Assembly: GCA_958450325.1 (NCBI GenBank)
Contig: OY288256.1
Span: forward strand, 46,890,953 to 46,954,952
Origin: Agrostemma githago
Lineage: Eukaryota; Streptophyta; Magnoliopsida; Caryophyllales; Caryophyllaceae
Direction: 5' to 3'
DNA: 64,000 nucleotides
The notes beneath the pieces are model-generated. The model was not told where the DNA came from. It did no database searches and worked only from the letters and a program-made list of their open reading frames with translations. Both the position numbers and the translations under genes were made by a program. Shown one piece after another: positions 10,008 to 20,865 of the stretch; the first letter of the stretch is position 1; the number at the start of each line of letters is the position of its first letter.

Positions 10008-12764
10008 ATGTCTGGATCCGATCAAAACCTTGTCAGTAGCCAAGACACTTCCACCCAGCCTGCTAGAGGAACACCATCCTCAGGGGCAGCAAGCCAGCCC
10101 ATCGCACCATCCACTCAGGTGACCCCTGTCAGTCTAACGGCAGGACCTACGTCGGCAATCTCCAGACCACCTCAAGGGCCTCTGACATCAAAGATGCTCA
10201 ACCCCTTCAGAACCAGCAAGGAGGGTATGCCATCCAAAACATCGGCTCATGGAGGGTTGTTTGGAGATACCCTCAGGATTCCGTCAGCCCCAGATCCTGT
10301 GATGGAGATACTTCAGGGGATCAATACTCTGCAGCAAGCGGTGAAGACCTTGCAGAAAGACAACCGGGACATCAGGGCTCAGATAAAAGCGGCATCAAGG
10401 CCACCATCTGCTCCAATTCAGCCACCGCCAGAGATCCTGCCTATGATATCTGGAGGAGAACCAAGCTTCCACAGAGAACCCGCCGTCAGTGGGCAAGCAT
10501 CAAGGACGATTCCTCAGGAGGTGGTCACTAGGCTGGATCTGGAGCTATCACCACCCGTCCAAACCGTTGCGCCACATGGGCTAGGCTACCTGACCCATGG
10601 GCCCACACCCGACAGATCGCGCGTCTCAGGTAATCTCTTCTCCGGCATTGAAAACCAAGAGACTAACGCATTATCTCTTGCAGGTACCCCGGTCCATCAA
10701 ACGCTAGGATGGGAACCAGCGCAATCACCAGGAGTGTACCCCCTGTCCAGCAACCAACCCTCTGGAGGGGCGTGGGCGGCGTCTACTCTCAACCAGCAGA
10801 CACCAAGATTGCAGCCAGAAGCGCCGGCCCATCTGTCGATTGTCAGCAACAGTCCACTCCCCGGAGTAATCTGGCCATCCGGAGCCTCGTCCCAGCAAAC
10901 ACCAGAGTGGCAACCCAGACCTGAAGTAGTTGCATTCCCTCCGCCGCCTCCTCCAAACAGTCTGCACCTTGGCGGACCCCAAACAGGAAGTACACCTTTC
11001 AATTTTCTCCCCCCTGCTTCTAACCCTCTTGCAGGAACCAACAGCGCTGCAGACCAGCAGTCCCAAGAATTGAAGGAGCTGACGGAGCTGATCAACAAAA
11101 TTCCTGGAATGCCACGCCCCCTGGAGAGAGCGGCCAGAGACAGCTATGCAGACTCACCCTTCACAGACGACCTGGCCTGTGTTTCTGTGCCCAAGGGCAT
11201 TGTGCCACCAGCCATGACGCTCTATGATGGCACTGCAGATCCCCTGGATCACATCAACCAGTACAAGCAGAAAATGATGGTGATAACCGCCACAGGGCCT
11301 CTGAAGGAAGCTTGCATGTGCAAAGGGTTCGGCTCCACCCTCTCAGGAGCAGACCTTCACTGGTTCGTTGGTCTGCCGAACAGAAGTATCGCCTCCTTTG
11401 CTGATCTGGTTAATGCTTTCAACCAACAATTCGCTAGTAGCAGAAAGCCGGAAAAGCAAACTAGTGATTTGTACCGGGTGGTGCAGAGATTCGAAGAGTC
11501 TACGCGAGATTTCCTCAACAGATTCAACAAGGAGAAAGTAACTATCCCCAGATGTGACGTGGCCACCACCATCGAGGCCTTCCGTCAAGGGCTCCTCCAG
11601 GATTCAGATCTTTACAAAGATCTCACCAAATATCCTTGTGCTACATTCGAGGATGTGCAAACCAAAGCATTGGCAGCCATCAGACTAGAGGAGGATTCAG
11701 GCCCCAGAAGGGCTACCTATGGTTCTGAGCATGTCTCCAGGAAGGCACCAGCAGAGAGGAGAGGCGAAAGATCCAAGCCCTACGACAGAAGTGTTCACAA
11801 GATCTCTGAAGACAAAGATTGGAAAGAGAACCCAGGACTCCCACCCAAAGTAAGCGAGCACGGGTTTTCTACCAATGTGGCCGGTCTGCTCACGGCCCTA
11901 AAGGAGTTGGGGCACAAAGTCAGATGGCCCAGAAGACAAGAGTATGCTAACGACCGTCGGGACACCAGCAAGAGATGTGATTTCCATGACGAAATTGGGC
12001 ATAACACCGAAGAATGTGTCCTCCTCAGGAAGGAAGTAAAGTATCACTATGACCAGGGAAATCTGGATCATCTGATATCAAGGAACTCCAGCAGAGTGAA
12101 CGCGGCAGACCAAGTGTTACCTTCGCCCCCTCCCCTGTGCACCAGGATTGTCAATGTAATAACAGGAGGATCAGAATTAAGCGGTCTGACTTATTCAGCA
12201 GCTAAAAGACACGCTTCCCAGTCCAAAAGAGACAAGCCAGAACACTCCTGCAGAATCAGCTGCCCAGACCTTCCAGCCGTCACCTTTGATGAAGCAGATG
12301 CGGAATCCTCTCCAGAATCCCACCATGATGCCCTAATCATCACGCTCTCCATAGGAAAGTGCACTGTGAGGAAGATATTGGTGGACACCGGAAGCTCTGT
12401 CAACCTTATCATGCTAGAGACCTTGCAGAATATGGGATTCAGTGAGGAAGACCTGAGCAAGAGAACGGTTCCTCTCATAGGATTCAGTGGGGAAACCAAA
12501 TATTCCCTGGGGGAAATTACAATTCCCACCTATGCTGGAGGGGTAAACAAGCAGGTACGGTATTTGATTATTGACGGTCCGTCCACCTACAACGTGATCC
12601 TGGGGAGACCGTGGATATATGAGATGAAGGCCATCACGTCCACCTATCACCAGTGTTTGAAGTTCCCCACACCCTGGGGAGTGCAGAAGATCAGTGGTGA
12701 TCAGAGGGAAGCCAAAGACTGCTACAGAGTGGCGCTGAAGAAGACAGCAAGTCCTTCAGCATAG
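10008..12764 (+). CDS. gag-pro: Gag-protease polyprotein of the Tat/Retand-type element
   Basis: This 918-codon ORF encodes the structural Gag and the aspartic protease. I chose the ATG at 10008 (MSGSDQNLV) because the frame upstream lacks an earlier ATG. The N-terminal third is rich in Pro, Ser, Gln and Gly. The retrotransposon gag domain lies around residues 440-560 (LHWFVGLPNRSIASFADLVN, then FLNRFNKEKV). A variant zinc knuckle, CDFHDEIGHNTEEC (CX2HX4HX4C), is near residue 657. The protease active site VDTGSSVNLI is near residue 792. The ORF ends with a UAG followed by CAACUA, and reverse transcriptase continues in the same frame beyond it, so the stop may be leaky. This part of the element shows no internal damage. 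Confidence 0.93.
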   Translation: MSGSDQNLVSSQDTSTQPARGTPSSGAASQPIAPSTQVTPVSLTAGPTSAISRPPQGPLTSKMLNPFRTSKEGMPSKTSAHGGLFGDTLRIPSAPDPVMEILQGINTLQQAVKTLQKDNRDIRAQIKAASRPPSAPIQPPPEILPMISGGEPSFHREPAVSGQASRTIPQEVVTRLDLELSPPVQTVAPHGLGYLTHGPTPDRSRVSGNLFSGIENQETNALSLAGTPVHQTLGWEPAQSPGVYPLSSNQPSGGAWAASTLNQQTPRLQPEAPAHLSIVSNSPLPGVIWPSGASSQQTPEWQPRPEVVAFPPPPPPNSLHLGGPQTGSTPFNFLPPASNPLAGTNSAADQQSQELKELTELINKIPGMPRPLERAARDSYADSPFTDDLACVSVPKGIVPPAMTLYDGTADPLDHINQYKQKMMVITATGPLKEACMCKGFGSTLSGADLHWFVGLPNRSIASFADLVNAFNQQFASSRKPEKQTSDLYRVVQRFEESTRDFLNRFNKEKVTIPRCDVATTIEAFRQGLLQDSDLYKDLTKYPCATFEDVQTKALAAIRLEEDSGPRRATYGSEHVSRKAPAERRGERSKPYDRSVHKISEDKDWKENPGLPPKVSEHGFSTNVAGLLTALKELGHKVRWPRRQEYANDRRDTSKRCDFHDEIGHNTEECVLLRKEVKYHYDQGNLDHLISRNSSRVNAADQVLPSPPPLCTRIVNVITGGSELSGLTYSAAKRHASQSKRDKPEHSCRISCPDLPAVTFDEADAESSPESHHDALIITLSIGKCTVRKILVDTGSSVNLIMLETLQNMGFSEEDLSKRTVPLIGFSGETKYSLGEITIPTYAGGVNKQVRYLIIDGPSTYNVILGRPWIYEMKAITSTYHQCLKFPTPWGVQKISGDQREAKDCYRVALKKTASPSA

Positions 12765-12770
12765 CAACTA
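12762..12770 (+). promoter_or_regulatory. Candidate leaky stop: UAG-CAA-CUA at the gag-pro/pol junction
   Basis: The gag-protease stop is TAG and the next six bases are CAACTA. These fit the CARYYA context known from TMV-type stop-codon readthrough. The frame after the stop is open for over 600 codons and leads straight into reverse transcriptase, which would make gag-pro-pol by readthrough. It could also be a chance nonsense mutation. Confidence 0.55.
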
Positions 12771-15700
12771 CAGAGTCTTCACCTACCTCTGCAGGAGTAT
12801 CTTGAGCCCCCTCAGGCGGAGATAGATGAGGTCAACTTAGACAAACAACACCCAGAGCGAAAAGTGCTAATCGGTTCAGAATGCACAGGTAATATTCGAC
12901 AAAACCTTATTGAACTATTGAAAACTAACATGGATTGTTTTGCTTGGTCTCATGATGATATGGTAGGAATAGATCCGAATATCATAACGCACAGGCTAAG
13001 CGTAGACCCAAGCTACAAGCCGATCCAGCAGAAGAGGAGGAAGTTTGCTCCAGAAAGAAACCAAGTCATAAACCTGGAGGTAGATAACCTGCTGGCTGCC
13101 GGAAAAATCAGAGAAGTCAAGTACCCAGAGTGGCTATCCAACATGGTGGTAGTCCCAAAGAAGAACGGCAAGTGGAGACTGTGCGTCGACTTCACCGACC
13201 TGAACAAGGCATGCCCAAAGGACCCATTCCCCCTGCCACACATAGATGCCATGGTAGATGCCACAACAGGCCATGAGATGCTGACCTTCCTCGATGCGTG
13301 GAGTGGCTACAATCAAATCAAGATGCATCCATCAGATCAAGAGAAAACTGCGTTCAGGTCTGAGAGAGGTATTTATTGTTACAATGTTATGCCTTTTGGT
13401 CTCAAAAATGCAGGATCCACCTACCAAAGGCTGGTCAACATGATGTTCAAGAAGCAAATTGGCAACACCATGGAGGTGTATATTGATGATATGGTCGTCA
13501 AATCCAAGCAAGCCTCACAGCATACGGCACATCTGGAAGATGCTTTCAATACCTTGAGAGAATATAAGATGAAGTTAAACCCTTCAAAGTGCACATTTGG
13601 AGTATCCTGTGGAAACTTTCTGGGGTACATGGTCACCCAGAGGGGAATCGAAGCCAGCACAGAGCAGATCAAAGCCATTCTGCAGTTGGAATCTCCACAG
13701 AAACCAAAAGATGTGCAGCGGTTAACCGGAAGGATTGCCGCCCTGAACAGGTTCATCTCCAGATCCTCAGACAGGTGCCGCTTATTATATGATATCCTGA
13801 GGAAGGCCCACAGATTTGACTGGACGGAGGAGCATGAGAAAGCATTCAAAGAGCTAAAGCACTACTTGAGCACTCCACCACTTCTATCAAAACCGGAGCC
13901 TGGAGAACCACTTTTTCTATACCTATCGGTGACTGAGGTGGCGGTTAGTGCAGTATTGATAAGGGAACATGAAGGAGCACAACATCCTGTCTACTACGTC
14001 AGTAAGTCTCTGCTTCCAGCAGAGACCAGGTACACGTCCCTTGAAAAACTTGTACTTGCACTAGTTACCGCATCGCATAAACTGCGTCCCTATTTTGAGT
14101 CACACGTTATATCTGTAATAACAAATTATCCGCTAAAAACTATTATGAGAAAACCTGAGTTGTCAGGTAGGATGGCGAAGTGGTCTATGCACTTGAGCGG
14201 CTTTGATTTGAAGTTTGTCCCCAGAACAGCAATCAAATCCCAAGCTTTAGCAGATTTCATATCCGACTTCAGCCCAACACTGCAGACACAAGCCGAGAAA
14301 GATATCATCCTTCTGGAGGAAAACAAGGGTGAACAAGTGTGGAAGCTCAACGTAGATGGCGCTTCAAACATGAGAGGATCCGGAGCAGGGTTGGTGCTCA
14401 GGTCACCTCAGGGAGATCTCATAGTTCAAGCAGTCCGATGCGAGTTCCGAACAACAAACAATGAAGCAGAATATGAAGCTTTGATCCTAGGTCTCCAGTT
14501 GTCCCTAGACCTTAAAATCAAGCAACTGGAGGTGTATGGTGATTCCCAGCTGATAGTCAACCATATGAACGGTTCGTAAGCAGCCAAGGATTCAAAGATG
14601 ATGGCTTACCTTGAAGTGGCAAAAGACCTCTCCCTGAGGTTCGCAGAATTCTCAATAAACCAAGTTCCAAGGGAGCAAAACGTGGAAGCAGACGCCTTAG
14701 CAACTCTGGGGGCAACCTTCAAACCAGGAGAAGTATCCACCATACCTATAGTCCATGTGCTGGAACCAGCAATCCGGAGGGGTGCGCATGAACATGGAAC
14801 ACCAGAAGGAGATTCACCAGATCAAGGGCTGCAATGGTTTCAGGAAGTAAGGGTCCATAGCACCACAGCATAACAGGAGGAGATCTCCGACTGGAGGAAG
14901 CCCTACAAAGACTGTTACAAGACGATATTCTGCCAGCAGACAAAAGAGAAGCGCGAAGTTTCAGAATGAAAGCATCCAGGTATACCCTCATTGATGGCGT
15001 GGTATTCAAGAGATCAACTGTTGGGCCATATCTAAGGTGCCTAAGCCAAGAGCACGCAGAGATGGTAATGCATGATCTCCACAGTGGAGAATGTGGAAAT
15101 CATGCAGGGGGCAAGAGTCTATCCAACAAAGCTCTTCGCCAAGGTTACTATTGGCCAACAATGCGCAGGGACGCCAAAGAGTACGTGAAAAAATGTGACG
15201 CCTGCCAAAGACATGCACCGGTCAATCATCAGCCAGCAGAGCCATTGCATTGCACCCAATAGTCTCTCCTTGGCCCTTCATGAAGTGGGGAATGGATATT
15301 GTGGGCAAATTGCCAAGGGCACCAGGAAACAAAGTCTTCATGCTCGCAATGACCGACTACTTCTCCAAGTGGATAGAGGCAGAAGCGTTCCCTCAGGTGA
15401 CTGAGAAGCAGGTTATATCCTTTATTAAACGTAACATTATCTGCAGGTTCGGAGTCCCCTCAGAAATCATCTGCGACAACGGGTCACAATTTATTGGCAA
15501 TAAAATGGAAGCCTATTGCGCCAAGTGGAACATCGCTCTCAACAAGTCTACTCCCAGAAATCCGCAGTCCAATGGTCAAGCGGAATCCAGCAACAAAATT
15601 GTGATGGACAACCTGAAGAGGAGGCTGGAGGAAGCAGGGGGCAGATGGGCAGAGGAACTTCCCTTAGTGCTATGGTCTGACAGAACCACACCTAAGGTGG

Positions 15701-16148
15701 CTACTGGGCAGACACCTTTTAGCTTGGTCTTTGGTGCTGAGGCGGTCATTCCTGCAGAGGTGAGAGTACCCACTCACAAGTATGGCTGCACAACAGAAGA
15801 AGGAAACCAAGTTGAAATGGCAAACAGTTTAGACACCATAGACGAGCTCAGAACTGATGCTCAGATCATAATGGCCTCCTACAGACAGACAGTCGCCAGA
15901 AGCTACAACAAGAATGTTAAAGTCAGGATCCTGCAGGAAGGAGACCTAGTCCTCAGGAAGGTATTCCAGAACACCAAAAACCAACAAGCAGGGAAATTCG
16001 CTTATAACTGGGAGGGGCCCTACCAGGTGGAGAGCCCTACCAGGTGGAGAAAGTAGTTGGAAATGGAGCATATCGACTTATGACCATGGAAGGAGAGATC
16101 ATCCAAAAACCTTGGAACATAGTACACTTAAAAAAGTACTTCTTCTAA
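12765..16148 (+). pseudogene. pol: Pol of the Tat/Retand-type element (RT, RNase H, archaeal-type RNase H, integrase), broken
   Basis: The frame opens directly after the UAG at 12762. RT spans about 12990-13800, with FTDLNKACPKDPFPLP and the catalytic YIDD at about 13478. A Gypsy RNase H follows (about 13900-14270), then a second RNase H (LNVDGASNMRGSG, NNEAEYEALILGL, YGDSQLIVNHM) of the archaeal type found in Tat elements. Integrase has the zinc-binding region near 15065-15215 (ending CDACQRHAP) and the core DNGSQFIGN and GQAESSNK at about 15475-15590. Lesions: TAA at 14577-14579 inside the second RNase H, TAA at 14871-14873, a frame change near 14909, a 5-bp tandem duplication TTGCA at 15245-15254, and a 17-bp tandem duplication at 16017-16050. 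The integrase C-terminus ends at 16148 (HLKKYFF). The copy cannot make a full pol. Confidence 0.93.
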
Positions 16149-16953
16149 GTAAGAATCGCCAGAAGCAAGGGTCATTGTCGCCAGAGCTAAGGCATTCAAT
16201 CTGCCAGGTACGCCTCCACCAGAACCCAGGTTCAATCTCACTTATCATCTCTTTTAACCTACTCTATCTTTCAAAAGTACTTCCTGTTTGCAAAGCCTTT
16301 CAAAATTTTGACTCAAAATTTGACTCGATTATCGTGAAACTTAAAGGGAGTTAATTAGATTCCTGCCATTTTCAAATCTAGAAATTTGAAACCTTTTTCA
16401 TGTATTTTCAAGATTCAATTTTTCATTTTCAAATTTCTTTTCACATGTTTTCATTTTATTCTCTCTTAGTACCACTAAAATCGAATTTCTTTTCACAAAT
16501 TTTCATTTCATTTTCAACTTAAAGTGACAACTGATCTGGTGGAGCGTATAATTTCCACAGAAGGCGTGCGTCTTGTGCTGAGTGCCTACAACCAGGGCAA
16601 TACAAGTCCCCTGCGCCACTCAGCACCCACGCAAAGCGTGGCACCTCCGACTGAGTGGGCAAACAAAATCCCAGGCCACCAACTATCATGGGTCGACCAT
16701 ACGGACAAAGGCATGCATACAAACAGCTGACAGCAAAACAAAACAAGCAAAACGAACAAGCACCACAGAGTAAGCAAACAAATACCATAAAAGCAAGTTC
16801 AAAACGATTCTGCTCCCCTAAGCAGAAAAAGGATTCAGGTATTCTGCCCCCTTGGGCAGAAAGAAAATTCGAAACATAACAAAAATTTTAACAAAATATT
16901 TTTGTTTTTGCCACACAGGGCCAAAGATAACAAAAGGTAACAGGCTGAACAGC
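16149..16953. other. Untranslated spacer between pol and the antisense gene
   Basis: T-rich to about 16520 with repeated TTTTCA motifs, then A/C-rich. A small hairpin-forming stretch lies at about 16615-16665 (CACTCAG ... CTGAGTG with an inner CCACGC/GCGTGG pair). It would contain the 3' ends of both the sense pol and the antisense gene transcripts. Short ORFs here look like chance. Confidence 0.5.
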
Positions 16954-18919
16954 CTAGATATTCTCCTCAGGAGGAAGAGAGGCGAGCGGCTCCATCACCA
17001 CAGCATCCGCAGTTGTCACCACAGGACCAGGCGCCCCTTGAGCTGTTGGAGGGGAAGAAACTGACTCCTCCACTGCTTCCCCTTCCTCATCGGCCAGCAT
17101 CTCCAGATCGAAGCCGTTGGGAAATTCCACCTGCATCCTCTCCTTCAAAGCAGCCAAATCCCAGTTCACGTGCTCCCCCATGGCGTAGGTCTCAATCATC
17201 TGGATTTCGGTGCTCAGGGCAGACCAGCTGAGAGCACCTCCCATATGCTCCTGCAAAGCCGCTACTTTCCCCTGAAGATCGGAGTTGGCCTCCTGAACCT
17301 TAGCAAGCTCGGACTTCGTCCCCTCAATGGCCTCCTTCCTCTGCTTCTCCCCTTCAGCAAGCTGTCTCCTGACCTGCTCCAGCTCCTCCCTCAACCTTGT
17401 GGCCTCCTCCTTAGCCATTTTGGCCTCCTCCTCTAGCTCCGTGGTCCTCCCCTTGGTTTGAGCAGCCTCCTCCAGTAGGCGGGCATTGTCCGCCTGAAGA
17501 CGGCCCCCCAAATCTATGAGACGAGATATGGCAGCCTTCACGAAGATAGCCATCTGGAGAGTCTGGATAGCACCACAGCAATCATTAATGCAATTCAAGC
17601 TAAAGTTAACTCAGAGCCAGAAAGGCGGAATTACCTCAAAACCATGGGCGGCGATGTGGGCCGCAGTCTCAATCAGGGGCTCTCTGGCCATCACAGCCTC
17701 GGAGCCGGGAAAGAGGAACTGGTCCAGGACAGACAGGTCCTCCAGGTTCCTGATGGTCCCAAAGTTCCTAGGGAAGGTCATTGTGACCTCATCAGAGCTG
17801 CATCCAGCAGATTGAGGAACAGAAGGCTGAGGAGAATCAGGCACATGAATTACATGTGGCTCCTCTGCAGAGTCTGCCTGAGTTGAAGGAGAAGCGCTAC
17901 GTTTCCTCTTCGAGCTGGTCGAGGGAGCAGGGGAGGAACCGGAAACCTTCCTAGAAGAAGAACGGGTAGCCATGCTCTTCCTCCTGATCCGATCTAGGGT
18001 CATAGGAGCTTTGGCACTACCTGAGGAGGATAAGTATACAGCATAAACCCCACAAGCAAAAATTGAAAAGGCAAAAGGAAAATTTGCTCAGCAGAGCGAT
18101 TCTCACCATAAGACATTGTGTCGGTGAGGGGAGGACAGGTACTGTTGGCAGAGGGGACGAACAGGTTATTGAAGGAAAGCTGTTCGGAACTCAAGTCGGA
18201 AAGTTTGGCGGCGAAATCAAGGATCGATGTTACCCCTTCCGGTTGTTTGAGACCTACAGCACGAAACCAATAAGAACCATAAGTGTGCGAGAAACTAAAA
18301 AGCCAAGAATACGGTAAGTACCTGTGACGGATCCCCACTGAGAAAAGAGGTAATCACAGGAAGGAGAGAGAGAATCGGTCTTCACAAAGATAAAGCCCCT
18401 AAACCATTCCGCATCGGGAGGATTGGAAGGAAAGATTATACCGGGGAAATTCTTGTCCTTGACCCGCATCGTCACCTGACCGTTTCCCAGGGGTCTTACC
18501 TGGAACGCGGCACAGACGTCGAGCAGCGAGAAATCCTTCTGGTGACGGTAATTCAGGGCACAGAAGGATAACAGCACACGCCAGGTGTGAGGAGCAAGTT
18601 GACATGGGGCTAACCTATAATAGGTTAGGAGTTCCTGAACGAGTGGAGGGAAGGGAAAACGAAGACCCAGGAGGAAAGGGTAAGCGTACATGCAGACCCA
18701 TCCAGGAAGGACGAAGTCTGCCTGCTGTCCAGAAGAGGGAAGATGAATCTCAACCCCCTCGCCAAAACCAAAAACCCCCCTGACAAAGGAAAGGTCCTCA
18801 TCGGCAAAATAGGAATCGCGGGAGTGTTTTTTACCCAAATTATTAGAGGGAGAAAAGATCATCGGCGGCGATGACGGAGCAGGAGCCGACGATTTACCAC
18901 GGTCCGATTTAGGCGCCAT
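16954..18919 (-). CDS. Antisense four-exon gene of the Tat element: PF04195-like N-terminus plus coiled coil
   Basis: The exons on the minus strand are 18919-18322, 18253-18107, 18020-17635 and 17562-16954. All three introns have GT-AG borders and the exon phases fit exactly, giving an uninterrupted 579-residue reading frame. Exon 1 resembles the plant domain called 'putative gypsy type transposon' (PF04195): PFPPLVQELLTYYRLAPCQL, then PHTWRVLLSF. Exon 3 has an NLS-like KRKRS run and a Ser/Pro-rich stretch. Exon 4 begins with a long Glu/Lys/Leu-rich coiled coil (residues about 390-490, e.g. RLREELEQVRRQLAEGEKQ), followed by an acidic tail. Antisense additional ORFs between pol and the 3' LTR are known in Tat elements; their function is unknown to me. 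The contrast with the broken pol on the other strand is notable. Splicing is inferred, not shown. Confidence 0.8.
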
Positions 18920-19326
18920 GAGAGAAAACAGAAAATAATAAACAAAGACAAAAAATCACCTGAGTAAACGGAAAGCACAGAGCACGGCGACGGCGAACGA
19001 GGAAGAGCGAGGAGGGTGGATGATTTAAATTTAAAAAAAAAAAAAAGGGATTTGGGTTGTGAAAGAAGTGGAAGGAATAGTAATAAATGGGAAGAGAGTT
19101 AAGAGTGGATGGAGTAAAGAGAAGATGGGAGTATGGGGAAACGCGAGGAATTATGAGGGGGAAGAGTAAAACCATCATGAAGGAGGAGAAGAGTCATTTA
19201 GAAAAACAAGAAGTGACAGAATCAAAGACAAACTCTGTGGGAAAAAATCGTCATCAGAACCAAAAACGTCAATCACAAACGGAAATTCCCGCCTAAGATG
19301 AGCTTAGTCGGAAATTTGGGGGCAGT
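18920..19326. other. Upstream region of the antisense gene and PPT of the element
   Basis: It contains the putative promoter and leader of the antisense gene (read on minus). On plus it is purine-rich (GGAAGAGAGTTAAGAG) and ends with the polypurine tract AAATTTGGGGGCAGT, directly before the 3' LTR at 19327. No ORF is convincing. Confidence 0.6.
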
Positions 19327-20031
19327 TGTTTGGGATAAAATCCACACCCTCAGATATTACGTGGAAATTCCCCGAGTCAAAGGTCAAAGTCAAGAAGTCA
19401 AAGAATCGAAAAGGAAAAATCACGAAGTAATGCTCGGAAAGTCCAAAGTCGTAAAAGTCAAGGGTTCGATACGAGGAAAGTCAACAAATCAATAGAATAA
19501 AATCCAACAGCAGCATTGGGCCAAAAAACGGTCAAACTCCAAAATGGGCCGAGAGCAGCCCAACAACACGAAATACCCTACCCCAAGTGCAAGACCCAGT
19601 CAACTAACAAAATCCCTAGATTCCAGGGCGCTGCCACCAGAGCAGGAGAAAGGGAAGGCAACGGTTAGGGAGAAGGGAGTTATAAGCACAACAACGACAG
19701 AAGCATAAAGGGAGAGGAACTCATCTTCACTATCAAGCAATTCAGAGCAAACATTCTAGCGAAATATCTCGTAGTCTAATATCGTCAAAATACTTGTATT
19801 GTCATATATACTTCGTCCCTCTCATTCATAGTAGAAGTTTGGCGGGATTCCGACTCCCCCCGCGGTTTTTCCCACATCGGGTTTCCGCGTCACCAAATTT
19901 TGTGTCCCTTTGCTTTCTTTCGTCGCTTTTTTGTTCGTTAGATCCGATCCATTTCGTTGGTTCGTAAAGTGCTAGTTCGATCGCTTTAACCCGCAACTTA
20001 AATCGTAACCCGGTAAATTTTTACCAAAACA
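19327..20031 (+). repeat. 3' LTR of the Tat/Retand-type element
   Basis: This 705-bp copy of the LTR at 9221-9937 ends TTTTTACCAAAACA and is followed by the TSD GTGTC. It also carries the reverse-direction control region for anything transcribed leftwards from the element end. Confidence 0.95.
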
Positions 20032-20521
20032 GTGTCCATGGAGTTTGGTTAAATTCGGGTCAATGTAGAATGATTGTGGGTTCTTGAGTTGGGTGGTGGT
20101 GGATGATGCTTGATGTCTTGCTTGATTTGGGTCAATGAAAAACGATGCTTGATGTCTTGATGATGATTGAATTATTGGGAGGTTGGAGGTTGGAGGTTGG
20201 TGATGATGACAGTGATGAATGATGAATGATGAATGATGAACATGGTGGTGATGATTTTGGTTCCGTATGTATTGAGCTTAGGCTAGGGGCATTTTCGATT
20301 AGAAAAAAAAATACTCCATAAGGTTAATTTTCATCTTATCGTTTACTTTACTTAATAAGTCGGGAATCAAGTTAAATGATTGTTCATAAATGAAATACGG
20401 TGGGATTTTGAAATATACGGAGTAATCTAGGTGGTAATTTGTAAAAAAACAAAATACATGGTGGTAATCTGTAAAATACGGTAACTCCATGGTGGTATTT
20501 TGTAATTTTTCCTTATTATTA

Positions 20522-20865
20522 CGTCAATTTATAATTGTTTCTGATAAAATTTAACAAGAGACTGTCAACGAGACAATGAACTAGTCTTTATTTTTTGAAG
20601 TTTGTGGAAAAGTCACATGTACGATCTTTCATTATGCTTTATGAGTGTGATGCAAGATGGGAGTATTTTACGTAAGGAGATGCAGGCATGCAGTGATCTA
20701 CTGATCTGATGCAGGTTTGGAAAATGTTGGAAACTCTAGAACTGAAGCAGTGAAGCCTGAAGGGGTACACCCTGCAATTCTGCGACAAATTATGGGACAT
20801 GTCAACTGTCATGCATCTTGAGACATGTCAACTGTGTGCCACGGCCGTCAGTGCCCGTTCTGACC
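20522..20865. other. Intergenic DNA, nothing recognised
   Basis: AT-rich sequence between the MULE target site and the 40-bp repeat. No ORF, RNA gene or element end was recognised. Confidence 0.4.

Larger units (their letters stand above)
9221..20031 (+). mobile_element. Complete Tat/Retand-type Gypsy retrotransposon, 10.8 kb
   Basis: It is bounded by LTRs 9221-9937 and 19327-20031 and by the 5-bp TSD GTGTC (9216-9220, 20032-20036). The order is LTR, PBS, gag-protease, RT, RNase H, second archaeal-type RNase H, integrase, antisense gene, PPT, LTR. The extra RNase H and an antisense gene downstream of integrase are features of the Tat lineage (Retand, Grande, Ogre relatives). The LTRs differ by a 12-bp indel near 9542 and about seven substitutions in 705 aligned bases by eye, roughly 1%. 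At the often used 1.3e-8 per site per year that is a few hundred thousand years. Confidence 0.95.
8588..20512. mobile_element. MULE-type non-autonomous DNA transposon (1.1 kb) split by a Gypsy insertion
   Basis: The left end starts GGAAAAATTAAAAAAATACC and the right end is its near inverted repeat (about 170 bp of similarity in inverted orientation, 8588-8760 versus 20340-20512). The 9-bp flanks TTATTATTA at 8579-8587 and 20513-20521 are identical, the target-site length of Mutator-like elements. Without the nested Gypsy element (9221-20031 plus one TSD) the transposon is about 1.1 kb. It encodes no transposase. The interior left half (about 8985-9175) is more GC-rich than the ends and could be a captured gene piece. 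Confidence 0.9.

Noticed and set aside
14577..14579. TAA in the second RNase H considered as another programmed stop
   Set aside because: It falls inside a conserved domain right after VNHMNGS and is followed by GCAGCC, not a readthrough context; a nonsense mutation is simpler.
16615..16665. Hairpin in the pol-antisense spacer considered as a terminator or structured RNA
   Set aside because: Short, GC-poor support and no second copy for comparison; not enough to call a functional RNA.
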